Notes: generated by a model from the letters alone, not told the origin. A stretch of DNA of 64,000 nt from Porphyromonadaceae bacterium UBA7141 (GCA_002491945.1 DKWX01000042.1:10191-74190), one strand, 5' to 3'; positions 44,006 to 53,851 are shown, counted from the stretch's first letter. Numbers and translations: made by a program.

Positions 44006-46177
44006 TTATTTGCCTGACTCGGGTTTGATGCCGTCGCGCACAAGAAGGGCGTCGGCTGTAGGCTTCTTGCCTCTGAATTCGATATAGAGTGTCATCGGGT
44101 CGACAGTGCCGCCGGCCTCAAGCATCTTGTGGAAGCGTCCGGCAGTCTTTTTGTCGAATATGTCGCCTGTCTCTTTGAATGCGGCAAAGGCATCGGCATC
44201 GAGTTCCTCGCTCCATTTGTAGCCGTAATAGCCTGCGGCATATCCTCCGGAGAACACATGGCTGAAAGCGGGAGATATGAGGCATCCCTTCTCGGGTTCG
44301 AAAATCTGCACCGGTTCGATGGCCTTTATTTCAAATGCCTCTATATCGTCAGACGCACGAAGGGGATTCTCTATCATATGGTAGGCCATGTCGAGGAAAC
44401 CGAAGTTAAGCTGACGCATACAGCTGTAGGCCGCGCCGAACTGCGATGATTTTATAAAGCGGTCCAATAGCTCTTTGGGCATCTTCTTGCCGGTCTTGTA
44501 GTGGCGTGCGAATCCGTCGAGATACTCCTGCTGCGTCAGATAATTCTCGTTAAACTGAGAGAAGAGTTCCACAAAGTCGTGATATACGTTGGTGCCGGAT
44601 ATCGATGCATATTTGGCCTGGGCCGAAAGACCGTGAAGCGCGTGGCCGAACTCATGAAGGAATGTCTCGACTTCGTAGGGAGTGAGCAGTACTTCCTTGT
44701 CGCCCACAGGCTTTGAGAAGTTGGTCACTATGGATATGAGCGGCAGTGTGCGGTTGCCGGCATCATCCTTCACTTCTGTCTGATATTCGGTCATCCATGC
44801 GCCGGGAGCCTTGCCGGGACGATAGAAGAAGTCGGCATAGAGGATGCCGAGCAGTTTCTTGTCGGGACCGTAGACATCGTAGATTTTCACATCCGGGTGA
44901 TAGCCTGGTATCTCTTTATTCTCCTTGAATGTATAGCCATATAGTTTCGTTGCAAGTCCGAACACCCCTTTGATGGTGTTGTTGAGCTCGAAATATGGCT
45001 TCATGTCTTCGTCGTTGAAGCTGTATTTCTCCGATTTGAGTTTGTCGCTCCAATAGGAGTAGTCCCAGGGTCGGAGCTGGAAGTCAGGGCCTTCGGTCTG
45101 GCGTGCGTATTCCTGGATTTCCGAGATTTCAGCCTTCATAGGCTCAGTATAGGCTTCGCGCAGCTCGTTGAGCATGGCATATACGTTGTCAGTGGTCTCG
45201 GCCATCGTGTGCTGCAGCTGATACTCTGCGAAGTTATTCTTCCCCATGAGATCGGCTATCTCCCGACGCACGTTGGCGATGTCAATGAGCACGGGGATAT
45301 TGTTGTATTCCCCTTCGGAGTTGCGCGTGTTGTAAAGGCGATACATCTTTTCGCGCAGGCTGCGGTCTTTGACATATTTGATGAAGGGTGAATAAGAGGG
45401 GGCGAATACGGTAAAGAGATAGAGCGATTCGTCGTCGGCCTTCCCTTCGGCCACCAGTGCATTCTTGGCTTCTTCACGTGCGGCCTGTATGATATCGGCG
45501 GGCACTCCTTCGAGCTGTCCGGCGGTAAGCCATACACGGCGGGCAGGGTCAGCCATACCGTTGGTCACATTCTGCGAGAATTTCACATTCAGGTCGGAGA
45601 GTTCGGCCATGAGCTTACGGTATCTCTCGCGGTCGGCGCCCTGCAGGGCAGCTCCGTTGAGAGCGAATCCCTTGTAGATTTCGTCGAGCAGACGCATATC
45701 CTCAGGTGTAAGCTGCGATTTGATGGCATCACGCTGGTCGTAGACGGCCTTGATGCGCTGCCAGAGTTTTTCGTTGAGCATTATGGCTGCCTCATGCTCG
45801 GAGAGGAGGGGTGTCACATCAGCCAGCACCTTCATCATGGCCGGATCGCCCACGGCATGTTCAATATTGCCCAGCGCGAGCATGGCACGGCCAAGTTCGG
45901 CTCCGGAGCGGTCATATGCCACAATGGTGTTCTCGAATGTGGCAGGAGCGGGATTGCTTACGATCACATCGATATTGTGGTTCTGAAGGGCGATGGCTTC
46001 TTTCACTGCCTGCTCGTAGAGTTCGGGAGTCAGGCGGTCGAAGGGTATCGCACCATATGGGAGGAGTTCGGTCTGAAGCAGAGGATTGGTGCCGGTGTAT
46101 TCGGCAAAGCTCTGCGATACTGAAGCGAATGTCATGATTGTTAATGCGGCAAGACCGCGGATAATCTGTTTTCTCAT
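44006..46177 (-). CDS. M3 family metallopeptidase (Dcp-like peptidyl-dipeptidase)
   Basis: Zinc peptidase that trims short peptides, 723 residues. An N-terminal signal (ALTIMTFASVSQSFA) sends it to the periplasm. The HEXXH site is His508-Glu509-Phe-Gly-His512 in FLHEFGHALHG, with the third ligand expected downstream. Overall length and the C-terminal ALLVRDGIKPESGK fit bacterial Dcp/oligopeptidase A relatives. It follows the M16 gene by 125 bases, which include a hairpin. Confidence 0.95.
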   Translation of the reverse strand: MRKQIIRGLAALTIMTFASVSQSFAEYTGTNPLLQTELLPYGAIPFDRLTPELYEQAVKEAIALQNHNIDVIVSNPAPATFENTIVAYDRSGAELGRAMLALGNIEHAVGDPAMMKVLADVTPLLSEHEAAIMLNEKLWQRIKAVYDQRDAIKSQLTPEDMRLLDEIYKGFALNGAALQGADRERYRKLMAELSDLNVKFSQNVTNGMADPARRVWLTAGQLEGVPADIIQAAREEAKNALVAEGKADDESLYLFTVFAPSYSPFIKYVKDRSLREKMYRLYNTRNSEGEYNNIPVLIDIANVRREIADLMGKNNFAEYQLQHTMAETTDNVYAMLNELREAYTEPMKAEISEIQEYARQTEGPDFQLRPWDYSYWSDKLKSEKYSFNDEDMKPYFELNNTIKGVFGLATKLYGYTFKENKEIPGYHPDVKIYDVYGPDKKLLGILYADFFYRPGKAPGAWMTEYQTEVKDDAGNRTLPLISIVTNFSKPVGDKEVLLTPYEVETFLHEFGHALHGLSAQAKYASISGTNVYHDFVELFSQFNENYLTQQEYLDGFARHYKTGKKMPKELLDRFIKSSQFGAAYSCMRQLNFGFLDMAYHMIENPLRASDDIEAFEIKAIEPVQIFEPEKGCLISPAFSHVFSGGYAAGYYGYKWSEELDADAFAAFKETGDIFDKKTAGRFHKMLEAGGTVDPMTLYIEFRGKKPTADALLVRDGIKPESGK

Positions 46178-46205
46178 TAATTCTTGGTATTAGTATCAAC
46201 AAGTG

Positions 46206-46249
46206 ACAGACCCTCAGGGTTGCCACGCATGGCCCCGCTGAAGGTCTGT
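46206..46249. repeat. Strong hairpin between the M16 and M3 peptidase genes
   Basis: ACAGACCCTCAG (46206-46217) pairs with CTGAAGGTCTGT (46238-46249) with one mismatch. On the plus strand it is followed by TACATTTTTAC. It lies 53 bases after the M16 stop on the minus strand and may attenuate or end that transcript. Confidence 0.55.
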
Positions 46250-46301
46250 TACATTTTTACTTACGTTCTATGATAGTTTGCCATCATAAGATGATTGCGC
46301 A

Positions 46302-49127
46302 TCACTCCACAGGCACGCCGTTCATTACGACCTTGATGTAGTTGCTGCCACCATTGTTGATGCTCTTGACGAATTCATTGAACTTGTCGATTGTCAGGCC
46401 GCGCAGATAAGTGTCACGTCCCACACCAGTGTCGAGACCGCGCTCTTTATTCATCAGCGCGCTGACCCAGAAGCTGTTGGTACGCTCCTGAATGGTGTAT
46501 TGATTGATAGCGGCTTCTTTTACCTGATTGAACATATCCTCCTTCGCACCGTTGGCAAAAAGATTCATTGCCTCCTTGTAGGCACGCTCCTGAAGACGCT
46601 CGCTCATCTCGGAGTTGGTGATGAATATATAGGCGAGCATCCACTGATTGGAAGAGGGATAGATTGAGCCGAACGCACCCGGGCTATATGTGCCGCCTTC
46701 CTCTTCGCGAAGAGTGAGCGTGTAGATATTGCCGAGCACATCGCCGAGCATATTAATCTGCGACGAGTTGGCCATGGTGTAGGGCAATTCGCCATTGAAT
46801 GCACCGAACACCTTGACCTGCGGAGTCTGCATCTTAAGGTCGAACACGTCGGAGGGACGTCCCGTAGCCAGAGCTATAGGACTCAGCACGGCTGCTTTGC
46901 CAGGCTTGCCGAGCGACGGCAGCGAAGCCGCATATTTTTCAAGAAGCGGACGCAGTGTGGCGGCATCGATATTGCCTACGACTGTGAGTGTGAAGTCGGC
47001 TGCATTGGCAGTAGCTGATTTCAGCAGCGACAGCACTTCATCGTATTTCACTTCACCCAAGCTCTTGGCTGTGATTACTTCCATCATGGCATTGTGGTCC
47101 CACTCTGTGGAATTGAGATGCTGGCTGAAGATGTAATCCGGATTGACTGCCGCAAGCTCTAACTGGCGCACATAGTTGGCGCGATCCGTCTCAAACTGCT
47201 CTGCATCCGGACTCACCTGAGACATCGATGCATAAAGCAGCTCCATCAGTGTCGGGAAGTCCTTGACGGTCGACTCGCCGGAGAAGTAGAATGTCTGCAT
47301 TCCCATGTTCGCCTCGAGCATCAGCTGCTTGCCTTTGAGGTATTTTACGAGTGTCTTCTTGTTGAAGTTGCCAAGTTTGCTGGCATCAAGAGCGAGTTCC
47401 AGTGCATCGATATTGGAAGCCTGAGACGCGGGATAGTATATCTTGCCTCCGTTGCTCCAGCACTGTATAAGTATCTGGTCGGCGTTGAAATCTGTCGACT
47501 TCAGCACTACCTTCATGCCGTTGGAGAGGGTAAATTCTGTAGTGTCGTACTCTCCGGCCTTTTCAGCTGTGATTTTACCGGCCACAGGCTCTGACGGGAG
47601 CAGCGGGTCGGTGATTACCTCATCGACATAGGCTTCATACTGCATGTTGAGCACTTCGTTGAGGGCATTGAGCATAGACTCCTTGCCAGGAAGTGTAAAA
47701 CCGTCTGCCTTGGGCTGAGTCACAACGATTACCTGATTCTCAGGAGTCAGAAGCATGGAGGCTATCATGTTGACCTGCTCTACAGGTATCTGAGTCAGTA
47801 TGCTGCTTGCGATCTGATACTCTGCCTCGGCACCGGGAGCCGGGATATTCTCCACGAAATGGCGGATTATCTCTTTTGCACGAGTCGAGGTGTTGGTATT
47901 GTCGCGCTCCTTGAACATGCTTTCAAGCTGAGAGAGAATATCCGTATTCACACGCTCAAGCTCTGAATCGGTAAAGCCTGTCTTGCAGGCACGGGCCACT
48001 ACCGACATCATGTCCTTGTAGGCAGCCACAGGATCACCCTTGGGGATGACGTTGCAGAAGAAGGCTTCTTTAGTCTTTGCCACGTAGTACTGGCCGAAAT
48101 AGCAGGCTGCCATCTGATAGTCGCAGTCCGGATTCATGGAATACTCTTCGAGACGGTTGTTGATCAGTCGAGTAATCACAGCTTCCATCAGATCATTGTT
48201 GACATACATCTCAAGCGTGTTGCGCATCTCGAAGGGGACGCGGTCGGTCTTGAATGCAGTCATAATCATCGGACTCTTCAGTTCGGGGTCCTCAAACTCA
48301 AAGTAGATCGGCTCCTTGTTGTCGCTTACGTGGGCGTAAGTACGCTCCGGGGCATTTTCGGGCATAGGTATCGGTGAAAAGAGATCTATGATTTTCTTCT
48401 CCATCTCTTCTGCATCGAAGTCTCCGACCACCACGATACCCTGCTGGTCGGGACGATACCAACTGTGATAGTAGTCGCGCAGCACCTCTGGCTTGAAGTT
48501 CATCACTACCTCCATTGTGCCGATAGGCGACTGCTTGTACTGATATTCCTCGAAAATCACGGGGAGCATCGCCTTGAACATGCGGTCAGAGGCATCGTTA
48601 CGGCTGCGCCATTCCTCCTGGATCACACCGCGCTCGGCCTCGATTTCGGCATCTTCAAGCAGCAGGTCGCAACTCCAGTCACGGAGCACGAGCAGCACAC
48701 TGTCAATCAACGCCACATCTGAAGTGGGGATATTGTCGAGGTTATAGACTGTCTCATCGAAATCAGTGTAGGCATTAATGTCATCGCCGAAACGGATACC
48801 CTTGTTCTGGAGATAGTTGAGCATCGTTTTGCCCGGATAGTTCTTTGTGCCGTTGAATGCCATATGCTCCAGGAAGTGGGCAAGGCCAAGCTGCTCGGGA
48901 GTCTCAAGTGTCGAGCCTACCTTCTGCGCTATGTAGAAGTTGGCACGCCCTTTGGGCTTTTCATTATGCAGCACGTAGTAAGTCAGTCCGTTGGGCAGTT
49001 TGCCTGTGCGCAGCCCCGGCATTTCAGGAAGCGGGGTGAGTTGTGGCATACCCTGGGCACTTACTGAAGTGACTCCTATGATGACGCTCAGCGCCATCAG
49101 GAGAAGTGAGAAGAATCTTTTCTTCAT
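46302..49127 (-). CDS. M16 family zinc metallopeptidase (pitrilysin-like)
   Basis: 941 residues with a Sec signal (to about SVSAQG). The inverted zinc motif HXXEH is His84-Phe-Leu-Glu87-His88 in HFLEHMAFNGT. There are two homologous halves of about 450 residues; the second lacks the metal motif, as expected for single-chain M16 enzymes. Periplasmic degradation of medium-size peptides is inferred. A consensus promoter lies about 190 bases upstream, giving a long leader. Confidence 0.95.
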   Translation of the reverse strand: MKKRFFSLLLMALSVIIGVTSVSAQGMPQLTPLPEMPGLRTGKLPNGLTYYVLHNEKPKGRANFYIAQKVGSTLETPEQLGLAHFLEHMAFNGTKNYPGKTMLNYLQNKGIRFGDDINAYTDFDETVYNLDNIPTSDVALIDSVLLVLRDWSCDLLLEDAEIEAERGVIQEEWRSRNDASDRMFKAMLPVIFEEYQYKQSPIGTMEVVMNFKPEVLRDYYHSWYRPDQQGIVVVGDFDAEEMEKKIIDLFSPIPMPENAPERTYAHVSDNKEPIYFEFEDPELKSPMIMTAFKTDRVPFEMRNTLEMYVNNDLMEAVITRLINNRLEEYSMNPDCDYQMAACYFGQYYVAKTKEAFFCNVIPKGDPVAAYKDMMSVVARACKTGFTDSELERVNTDILSQLESMFKERDNTNTSTRAKEIIRHFVENIPAPGAEAEYQIASSILTQIPVEQVNMIASMLLTPENQVIVVTQPKADGFTLPGKESMLNALNEVLNMQYEAYVDEVITDPLLPSEPVAGKITAEKAGEYDTTEFTLSNGMKVVLKSTDFNADQILIQCWSNGGKIYYPASQASNIDALELALDASKLGNFNKKTLVKYLKGKQLMLEANMGMQTFYFSGESTVKDFPTLMELLYASMSQVSPDAEQFETDRANYVRQLELAAVNPDYIFSQHLNSTEWDHNAMMEVITAKSLGEVKYDEVLSLLKSATANAADFTLTVVGNIDAATLRPLLEKYAASLPSLGKPGKAAVLSPIALATGRPSDVFDLKMQTPQVKVFGAFNGELPYTMANSSQINMLGDVLGNIYTLTLREEEGGTYSPGAFGSIYPSSNQWMLAYIFITNSEMSERLQERAYKEAMNLFANGAKEDMFNQVKEAAINQYTIQERTNSFWVSALMNKERGLDTGVGRDTYLRGLTIDKFNEFVKSINNGGSNYIKVVMNGVPVE

Positions 49128-49324
49128 AATGTGTCGGATATAGTTATTGTATAATCTTCAGTCGTATAAGGATGTGATGTGTTTTATACAATATCCGGCA
49201 TCAATCAAACCGCATACAGTATAAAGGATTTGCACTCACTTATAAAGCCTTCTGCATCCCCCTGACACTGGGATAAATGCTCGTGCTTATGGTAGAATCT
49301 GTACTCTTCTTTATTTGAGTGCTT

Positions 49325-49354
49325 CAAAGTTAAACAATTTTTGCCATTATGCAA
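49325..49354 (-). promoter_or_regulatory. Promoter of the M16 peptidase gene
   Basis: On the minus strand TTG (49352-49354), a 19-base spacer and TAACTTTG (49325-49332) fit the Bacteroides consensus. It begins just after the terminator of the preceding operon. Confidence 0.7.
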
Positions 49355-49366
49355 GCACTGAAATAA

Positions 49367-49415
49367 TAAAAAAATGGATTCATCCGCGCTTTTCTTATGT
49401 TTGCGCGGATGAATC
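49367..49415 (-). terminator. Terminator of the LD-transpeptidase to cyclo-ligase operon
   Basis: GATTCATCCGCGC (49377-49389) and GCGCGGATGAATC (49403-49415) form a perfect 13-bp stem with a 13-base loop. On the minus strand it runs into CCATTTTTTTATT, a clear U-tract. Confidence 0.9.
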
Positions 49416-49530
49416 ACAAGTGTCGTGCAATCTTTTTCCTGTTTGCTCCGTTATGCGGAGAGCCTCGCCGGACGGATTCCGGCGAAGAGAAGAGTGCAGT
49501 GTGCGCCGGGGATTGGCCGGATATGGTGTG

Positions 49531-50079
49531 TCAGTGCTTGACGGTAATCGTGGTGTACTGCGTGATTACCATATCCATCGGCACATCGTGCGCCTCTGTC
49601 GGGATGTCGTCGACGAGCTGGAATTCATATCCTATGCCGATTTTTGTGGCGCATACGCTGCTGAGCATACGGTCGTAGAATCCTTTGCCACGCCCCAGAC
49701 GGTTGCCTCTCCTGTCGTAGGCCACGGCCGGTATTACCATCAGTTCGATTTCAGACGGGGCGACTGTATCTTCTCCTGTGGGTTCTTCGATATGGAATGA
49801 CCCGAGTTCGAGGCGTGTCTCATCATAGGGAAGTATGTCGAGGTCTGCGCCGTTGACCCTTGGAAGGAAGAAATGCTTTCTACTCCCCCATTTCCGCAGG
49901 AAACTGCGGGTCGACAATTCATCGGGAAGAGAGTGATACATCAGTACTTTGTCGGCCATCAGAAAGGCTGCCGTCTGCTCCAGACGTGCAAACACATCGT
50001 CGGCCGCCGCCATACGCTCTTCTTCCGACAGCATTCGGCGCATGGCATTTATTTTTCGGCGGATTTCCGATTTTTCCAT
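49531..50079 (-). CDS. 5-formyltetrahydrofolate cyclo-ligase
   Basis: Returns 5-formyl-THF to the folate pool as 5,10-methenyl-THF using ATP. 182 residues, normal length. Motifs: basic N-terminus (EIRRKINAMRRMLSEEE), MVIPAVAYDRRGNRLGRGKGFYDR with the ATP-binding glycine/arginine loop, and IGIGYEFQLVD. Last gene of a minus-strand operon, 12 bases after the S41 peptidase gene. Confidence 0.95.
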   Translation of the reverse strand: MEKSEIRRKINAMRRMLSEEERMAAADDVFARLEQTAAFLMADKVLMYHSLPDELSTRSFLRKWGSRKHFFLPRVNGADLDILPYDETRLELGSFHIEEPTGEDTVAPSEIELMVIPAVAYDRRGNRLGRGKGFYDRMLSSVCATKIGIGYEFQLVDDIPTEAHDVPMDMVITQYTTITVKH

Positions 50080-50091
50080 ATCTTTCTCTGT

Positions 50092-51762
50092 TTAGTTTTT
50101 CTGCTTCATCTTTTTTGCAGCCTCCACAAACTCTTCTTCCGTGGGATGTATCAATACGGGTGACTCGCCGGCCTTTAAAGCCCGCAATGCCTCAGCCACC
50201 GTGGGGTCGCTCTGATTGAGCATCTCCACAAAAGCGGAATATCCAAGGGTGTCGCGCGCTATGATGGCTTTGAGCTGGCTCAATATTAGCTGGCGGCTCT
50301 TGCGGATATAGTACCATCGGGCAGGCACACCATTGGCTGCTGCATATTCAACAAATCCCTCAAGCAGAGTGTTGTCGCGCGGCAATACTTTATTAAACTG
50401 AGTTAGGTTTCTGGCATTCTGAAGCACTTCGCGGTAGCTTTGAGCCACTTTGTATGCATATTTCTGTATCAGACCGGCATTTACGACCTGGAGATAATAA
50501 CTCGTCAGGCCGGTGGTGTCTTCGGGCACGAAGAGATCGGGCATGATACCCCCGCCTCCATAGACCTTACGCCCGGTGCCGGTGTAGAATATGCGCGACT
50601 CGTCAAGCCGGATGCTGTCGCGGCTATAGAACTCGCCGTGGGCAAAACGGTTGGAGATGTCGAGGTCATAGCCATCGATGCCACCGGCTTTATAGTCTTT
50701 CTGAATGGAGCGTCCGGAGGGTGTATAGTAGCGGGCTATGGTCAGACGCACTCCGCTGCTGTCGGGCAGAATAGTCTGATTCTGCACAAGTCCTTTGCCG
50801 AATGACCGGCGTCCCACTACAAGGCCGCGGTCGTTGTCCTGTATCGCGCCGGCAAAAATCTCGGATGCCGACGCAGAGTATTCATCCATAAGCACTACGA
50901 CGGGAAAGTTGAGGAACTGACCGCTCTCTTCGGTGATGGCTATCGACTGGAATTCGGGCATCTTCCCTTTCGTGTAGACTATCATGCACCCCTTGGGAAG
51001 GAACTCCTGCGCCATGAGTATCGCCTGATCCATGTATCCACCGGAATTGCCTCGCAGGTCAATCACGAAATTTCGGGCGCCATCGAGCCTTAGTCCTGCC
51101 AGTGCCTGGTGAAACTCATTGTAGGTGGTGCGGGCGAATTTGCTGACCTTGACGTAGCCGATGGTGTCATTGAGCAAGTAGTCGGCATCCACGCTGTTGA
51201 CCGGCACATCGCCGCGCACCACGTCATACGTCAGAGGTTTCTTTGATGTGGAGCGGTCGATGAGCAGACTCACCGAAGTCCCTTTCTGACCGCGCAGGTT
51301 CTTGAACACCATTTCATTGGATGCCCCCTTCCCGGTCAGGTCCACACTGTCGGCCTTCAGTATCTTGTCGCCTGGCAGAAGTCCCACTTTCTCGGCAGGA
51401 CCGCCGGCCACTACCTCTATGATATTGACTGTGTCATTGAGTATCTGAAACGACACTCCCACCCCGCTGAACGAGCCCTCAAGGTCTTCAGTCACTGCCT
51501 GCAGCTCGGATTCCGGTATATATGCCGAATGAGGATCAAGAAGCGAGAGGAGTTTCGGATAGAGTTGCTCAAGAAGCGAGTCCATATCCACCTCATCCAC
51601 ATACTGCTCCTCAATCATCTCCAGCATCGTATGCAGCTTCTGCTCGCGCGGGTCAAGGCGGGTGGTGAAGAAGTATCGTCCCATAAGGATGCCCCCAGCT
51701 ATCCCCACTGCGAAGAGCAGCGGCAGCAGGAGCATGGAGGGAGTGCGTTTTGCTTTAATCAT
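50092..51762 (-). CDS. S41 family C-terminal processing peptidase
   Basis: Envelope protease of the Prc/CtpA group, 556 residues. One N-terminal hydrophobic segment (LLLPLLFAVGIAGGILMG) anchors or exports it. A PDZ domain (about 100-180) precedes the S41 core with the nucleophile in DEYSASASEIFAG and the general-base Lys in GRRSFGKGLVQ. The C-terminal 150 residues are helical. Its start overlaps the dCMP deaminase stop by 8 bases. Confidence 0.95.
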   Translation of the reverse strand: MIKAKRTPSMLLLPLLFAVGIAGGILMGRYFFTTRLDPREQKLHTMLEMIEEQYVDEVDMDSLLEQLYPKLLSLLDPHSAYIPESELQAVTEDLEGSFSGVGVSFQILNDTVNIIEVVAGGPAEKVGLLPGDKILKADSVDLTGKGASNEMVFKNLRGQKGTSVSLLIDRSTSKKPLTYDVVRGDVPVNSVDADYLLNDTIGYVKVSKFARTTYNEFHQALAGLRLDGARNFVIDLRGNSGGYMDQAILMAQEFLPKGCMIVYTKGKMPEFQSIAITEESGQFLNFPVVVLMDEYSASASEIFAGAIQDNDRGLVVGRRSFGKGLVQNQTILPDSSGVRLTIARYYTPSGRSIQKDYKAGGIDGYDLDISNRFAHGEFYSRDSIRLDESRIFYTGTGRKVYGGGGIMPDLFVPEDTTGLTSYYLQVVNAGLIQKYAYKVAQSYREVLQNARNLTQFNKVLPRDNTLLEGFVEYAAANGVPARWYYIRKSRQLILSQLKAIIARDTLGYSAFVEMLNQSDPTVAEALRALKAGESPVLIHPTEEEFVEAAKKMKQKN

Positions 51763-52195
51763 TTTCTATACTCTCAAAGGGTAGGCAGATGGTCTCGACC
51801 CCTGCTGCCCGCAGAAGGTCGAGGCCATCGGTGATTCTGTACATTTCGGAGAATACCACGCGGCGTATCCCTGCCTGTATGATAAGTTTGGAGCATTCCA
51901 TGCAGGGTGAGGCGGTGACATACAGTGTGGCGCCCTCCGAGGAGTTGTTGCTGCGCGCCACTTTGGTTATGGCATTCGCCTCGGCATGGAGCACGTATGG
52001 GAGTGTGTCGCCCGACTCCCCCTCACATACATTGTCGAATCCGGATGGTGTGCCATTATAACCGTCGGAGATTATCATCTTGTTTTTTACAATAAGCGCT
52101 CCTACCTGACGGCGGCGGCAATAGGAGTTTTCGCTCCATATACGTGCCATACGGAGATAGCGGCTGTCGAGCACGCGTTGTTTCTCTGAATCCAT
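51755..52195 (-). CDS. dCMP deaminase
   Basis: Converts dCMP to dUMP for dTMP synthesis. 146 residues. Zinc and catalytic residues are in HAEANAI (His, Glu) and PCMECSKLI (two Cys), and an N-terminal extension includes a further Cys near CEGESGD typical of deoxycytidylate deaminases (ComEB-like). It lies 30 bases after trxB and overlaps the S41 gene. Confidence 0.93.
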   Translation of the reverse strand: MDSEKQRVLDSRYLRMARIWSENSYCRRRQVGALIVKNKMIISDGYNGTPSGFDNVCEGESGDTLPYVLHAEANAITKVARSNNSSEGATLYVTASPCMECSKLIIQAGIRRVVFSEMYRITDGLDLLRAAGVETICLPFESIEND

Positions 52196-52225
52196 AATCT
52201 ATTTAGCGTGTGGGGTGATTCGTGA

Positions 52226-53164
52226 TTAATGTTCCATCAGGAAGCGCTCCGCATCAAGTGCGGCACGGCAGCCTGTGCCGGCAGCCGATACTGCCTGTCG
52301 ATAAATCGGGTCAGCGCAGTCGCCGGCCGCAAATACCCCTTCCACGTTAGTGCGGGTTGTGGGAGCGGCCGTGATCAGATATCCTTCGGCATCCATGTCG
52401 AGCTGACCACGGAAGATGTCGGTGTTGGGTTTATGGCCGATAGCGAGGAAGAAGCCATCGATGCTGATGTCAAATATCTGTTCGCGTTCTGTGCCTTTAT
52501 GCTCCACAATTTTCGCTCCCTCTACGCCGTCTTCGCCGAAGAGGCCCACTGTGTTGCAGTTGAAGAGTATCTCGATATTCTCTTTTTCACGCACACGCTT
52601 CTGCATCACTTCAGATGCACGCAGATAGTCTTTGCGCACAATCAGATATACTTTTTTCGCCAGAGTGGAGAGATAGAGGGCTTCCTCGCAGGCTGTGTCG
52701 CCGCCTCCGACTACGGCCACATTCTTCTTGCGGTAGAAGAACCCGTCGCATGTAGCGCAGGCGCTCACGCCCAGACCGCGGTATTTCTCTTCGTCAGAGA
52801 GGCCAAGATATCTGGCCGATGCCCCGGTGCTCACGATTACGGTCTCAGCCAGCACCTCGTTGCCGTCTTCATCTACGCATAGGAACGGACGGCTGGAGAA
52901 ATCCACACGGGCTATCGTCTTCGATTCGATGCGGGCCCCGAATCGCAAGGCCTGCTGTCGGAGCTGGTCCATCATCTCCGGCCCCTGAATCCCCTCCGGA
53001 TAGCCGGGGAAGTTCTCTATTTCGGTGGTCTGCGTGAGCTGGCCTCCGGGCTGGTTTCCCTCGTAGATTACGGGATTCAGATTGGCGCGCGACGCATATA
53101 TGCCTGCGGTATATCCGGCAGGGCCGCTACCGATTATCAACACTTTTACGGTGTTCTTTTCCAT
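52226..53164 (-). CDS. trxB: Thioredoxin reductase
   Basis: FAD/NADPH flavoprotein of 312 residues reducing thioredoxin. FAD-binding IIGSGPAGYTAGIYASRA at the N-terminus, redox-active CATC in ACATCDGFFYR, NADPH-binding GGGDTACEEALYL and late FAD motif GVFAAGDCAD are all present. Partner TrxA is encoded at 13365-13676. Lies within the envelope operon, 27 bases after the LolA-like gene. Confidence 0.97.
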   Translation of the reverse strand: MEKNTVKVLIIGSGPAGYTAGIYASRANLNPVIYEGNQPGGQLTQTTEIENFPGYPEGIQGPEMMDQLRQQALRFGARIESKTIARVDFSSRPFLCVDEDGNEVLAETVIVSTGASARYLGLSDEEKYRGLGVSACATCDGFFYRKKNVAVVGGGDTACEEALYLSTLAKKVYLIVRKDYLRASEVMQKRVREKENIEILFNCNTVGLFGEDGVEGAKIVEHKGTEREQIFDISIDGFFLAIGHKPNTDIFRGQLDMDAEGYLITAAPTTRTNVEGVFAAGDCADPIYRQAVSAAGTGCRAALDAERFLMEH

Positions 53165-53191
53165 GATATTTTAGATTGTTATTTTGTTTGG

Positions 53192-53806
53192 TTATCTTAA
53201 ATCCGTGATTTTGATTCCGGGGTATCTGCTCTTGGGGAATGTGAATGCCCCGGCATCTATCTTGCTCCCGAGATTAAGTTTTCTGATGGTTATTGTCGTG
53301 CGTCTTCCACCGGCCGTTATCTCCATCGCTTTGGGGAGCATGGTGGAGGCATTGATGGTGAGGCGTATCGACTTTACGTTTCCTCCCCGCCGACGCGGTG
53401 TGAGCACCAGAACTTTCACACCTTTCCCACCCGTGGCGGAGGCCACATTATAATTTTTGGCCATCCCAAGATATATCAGCGGATTGGATTCTGCGAGTTC
53501 CGAACCTGAAGGTGTCCATATGGTGGCCTCGCGTGATGCTGAGGTATAGACTGTCATGGAGCTTCCGTCATACCATGTGGATGACGTGGGTGTCAGCAAG
53601 GCGAATTTCTTTCCCTGCGATTTTAATGAACCATTGACGCTGTGGCCGCCCGATGTCAATGTGAAGTCGGCTGTTATGCCCGAAGCTCTACCGATACGGT
53701 CGGCCACCTGCTGAAGCTCGGCGGCGGGGGTGTCGGCCGATACGGCCAGTGTCCACACCATTGCTATCAGAGAGAGAATATATTTTGTTGTCTTGAAATT
53801 TGTCAT
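53192..53806 (-). CDS. LolA-like outer-membrane lipoprotein carrier
   Basis: 204 residues with a Sec signal (YILSLIAMVWTLAVSADTPA). The mature part has the beta-rich LolA/LolB-like pattern: ADFTLTSGGHSVNGSLKSQG, then GSSMTVYTSASREATIWTP and a C-terminal basic strand set. Expected to shuttle lipoproteins across the periplasm. Sequence similarity to Proteobacterial LolA is low, so the role rests on fold-level features and on being downstream of ftsK, an arrangement also seen for lolA in other bacteria. Confidence 0.8.
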   Translation of the reverse strand: MTNFKTTKYILSLIAMVWTLAVSADTPAAELQQVADRIGRASGITADFTLTSGGHSVNGSLKSQGKKFALLTPTSSTWYDGSSMTVYTSASREATIWTPSGSELAESNPLIYLGMAKNYNVASATGGKGVKVLVLTPRRRGGNVKSIRLTINASTMLPKAMEITAGGRRTTITIRKLNLGSKIDAGAFTFPKSRYPGIKITDLR

Positions 53807-53821
53807 AAATTATAGGGCATT

Positions 53822-53851
53822 AAGCAAGTGTTGAAATTTTAACTCTTGCTT
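53822..53851. repeat. Near-palindrome of the recurring intergenic motif between ftsK and lolA
   Basis: AAGCAAGTGTTGAAA meets TTTTAACTCTTGCTT with three mismatched pairs, a 30-base imperfect palindrome. It begins 15 bases after the ftsK stop, like the copy at 20985-21014 behind another stop codon. Confidence 0.6.

Larger units (their letters stand above)
49128..49530. other. 403-base intergenic region with terminator and promoter
   Basis: Read on the minus strand it contains two small hairpins after the cyclo-ligase gene (49447-49461 and TCGCCGGA/TCCGGCGA at 49465-49485), the strong terminator at 49367-49415, the M16 promoter at 49325-49354 and a leader of about 190 bases. No coding frame is credible. 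Confidence 0.7.

Noticed and set aside
46206..46249. Rho-independent terminator for the M16 gene
   Set aside because: The hairpin is strong but on the minus strand it is not followed by a U-run, so I list it only as a hairpin.
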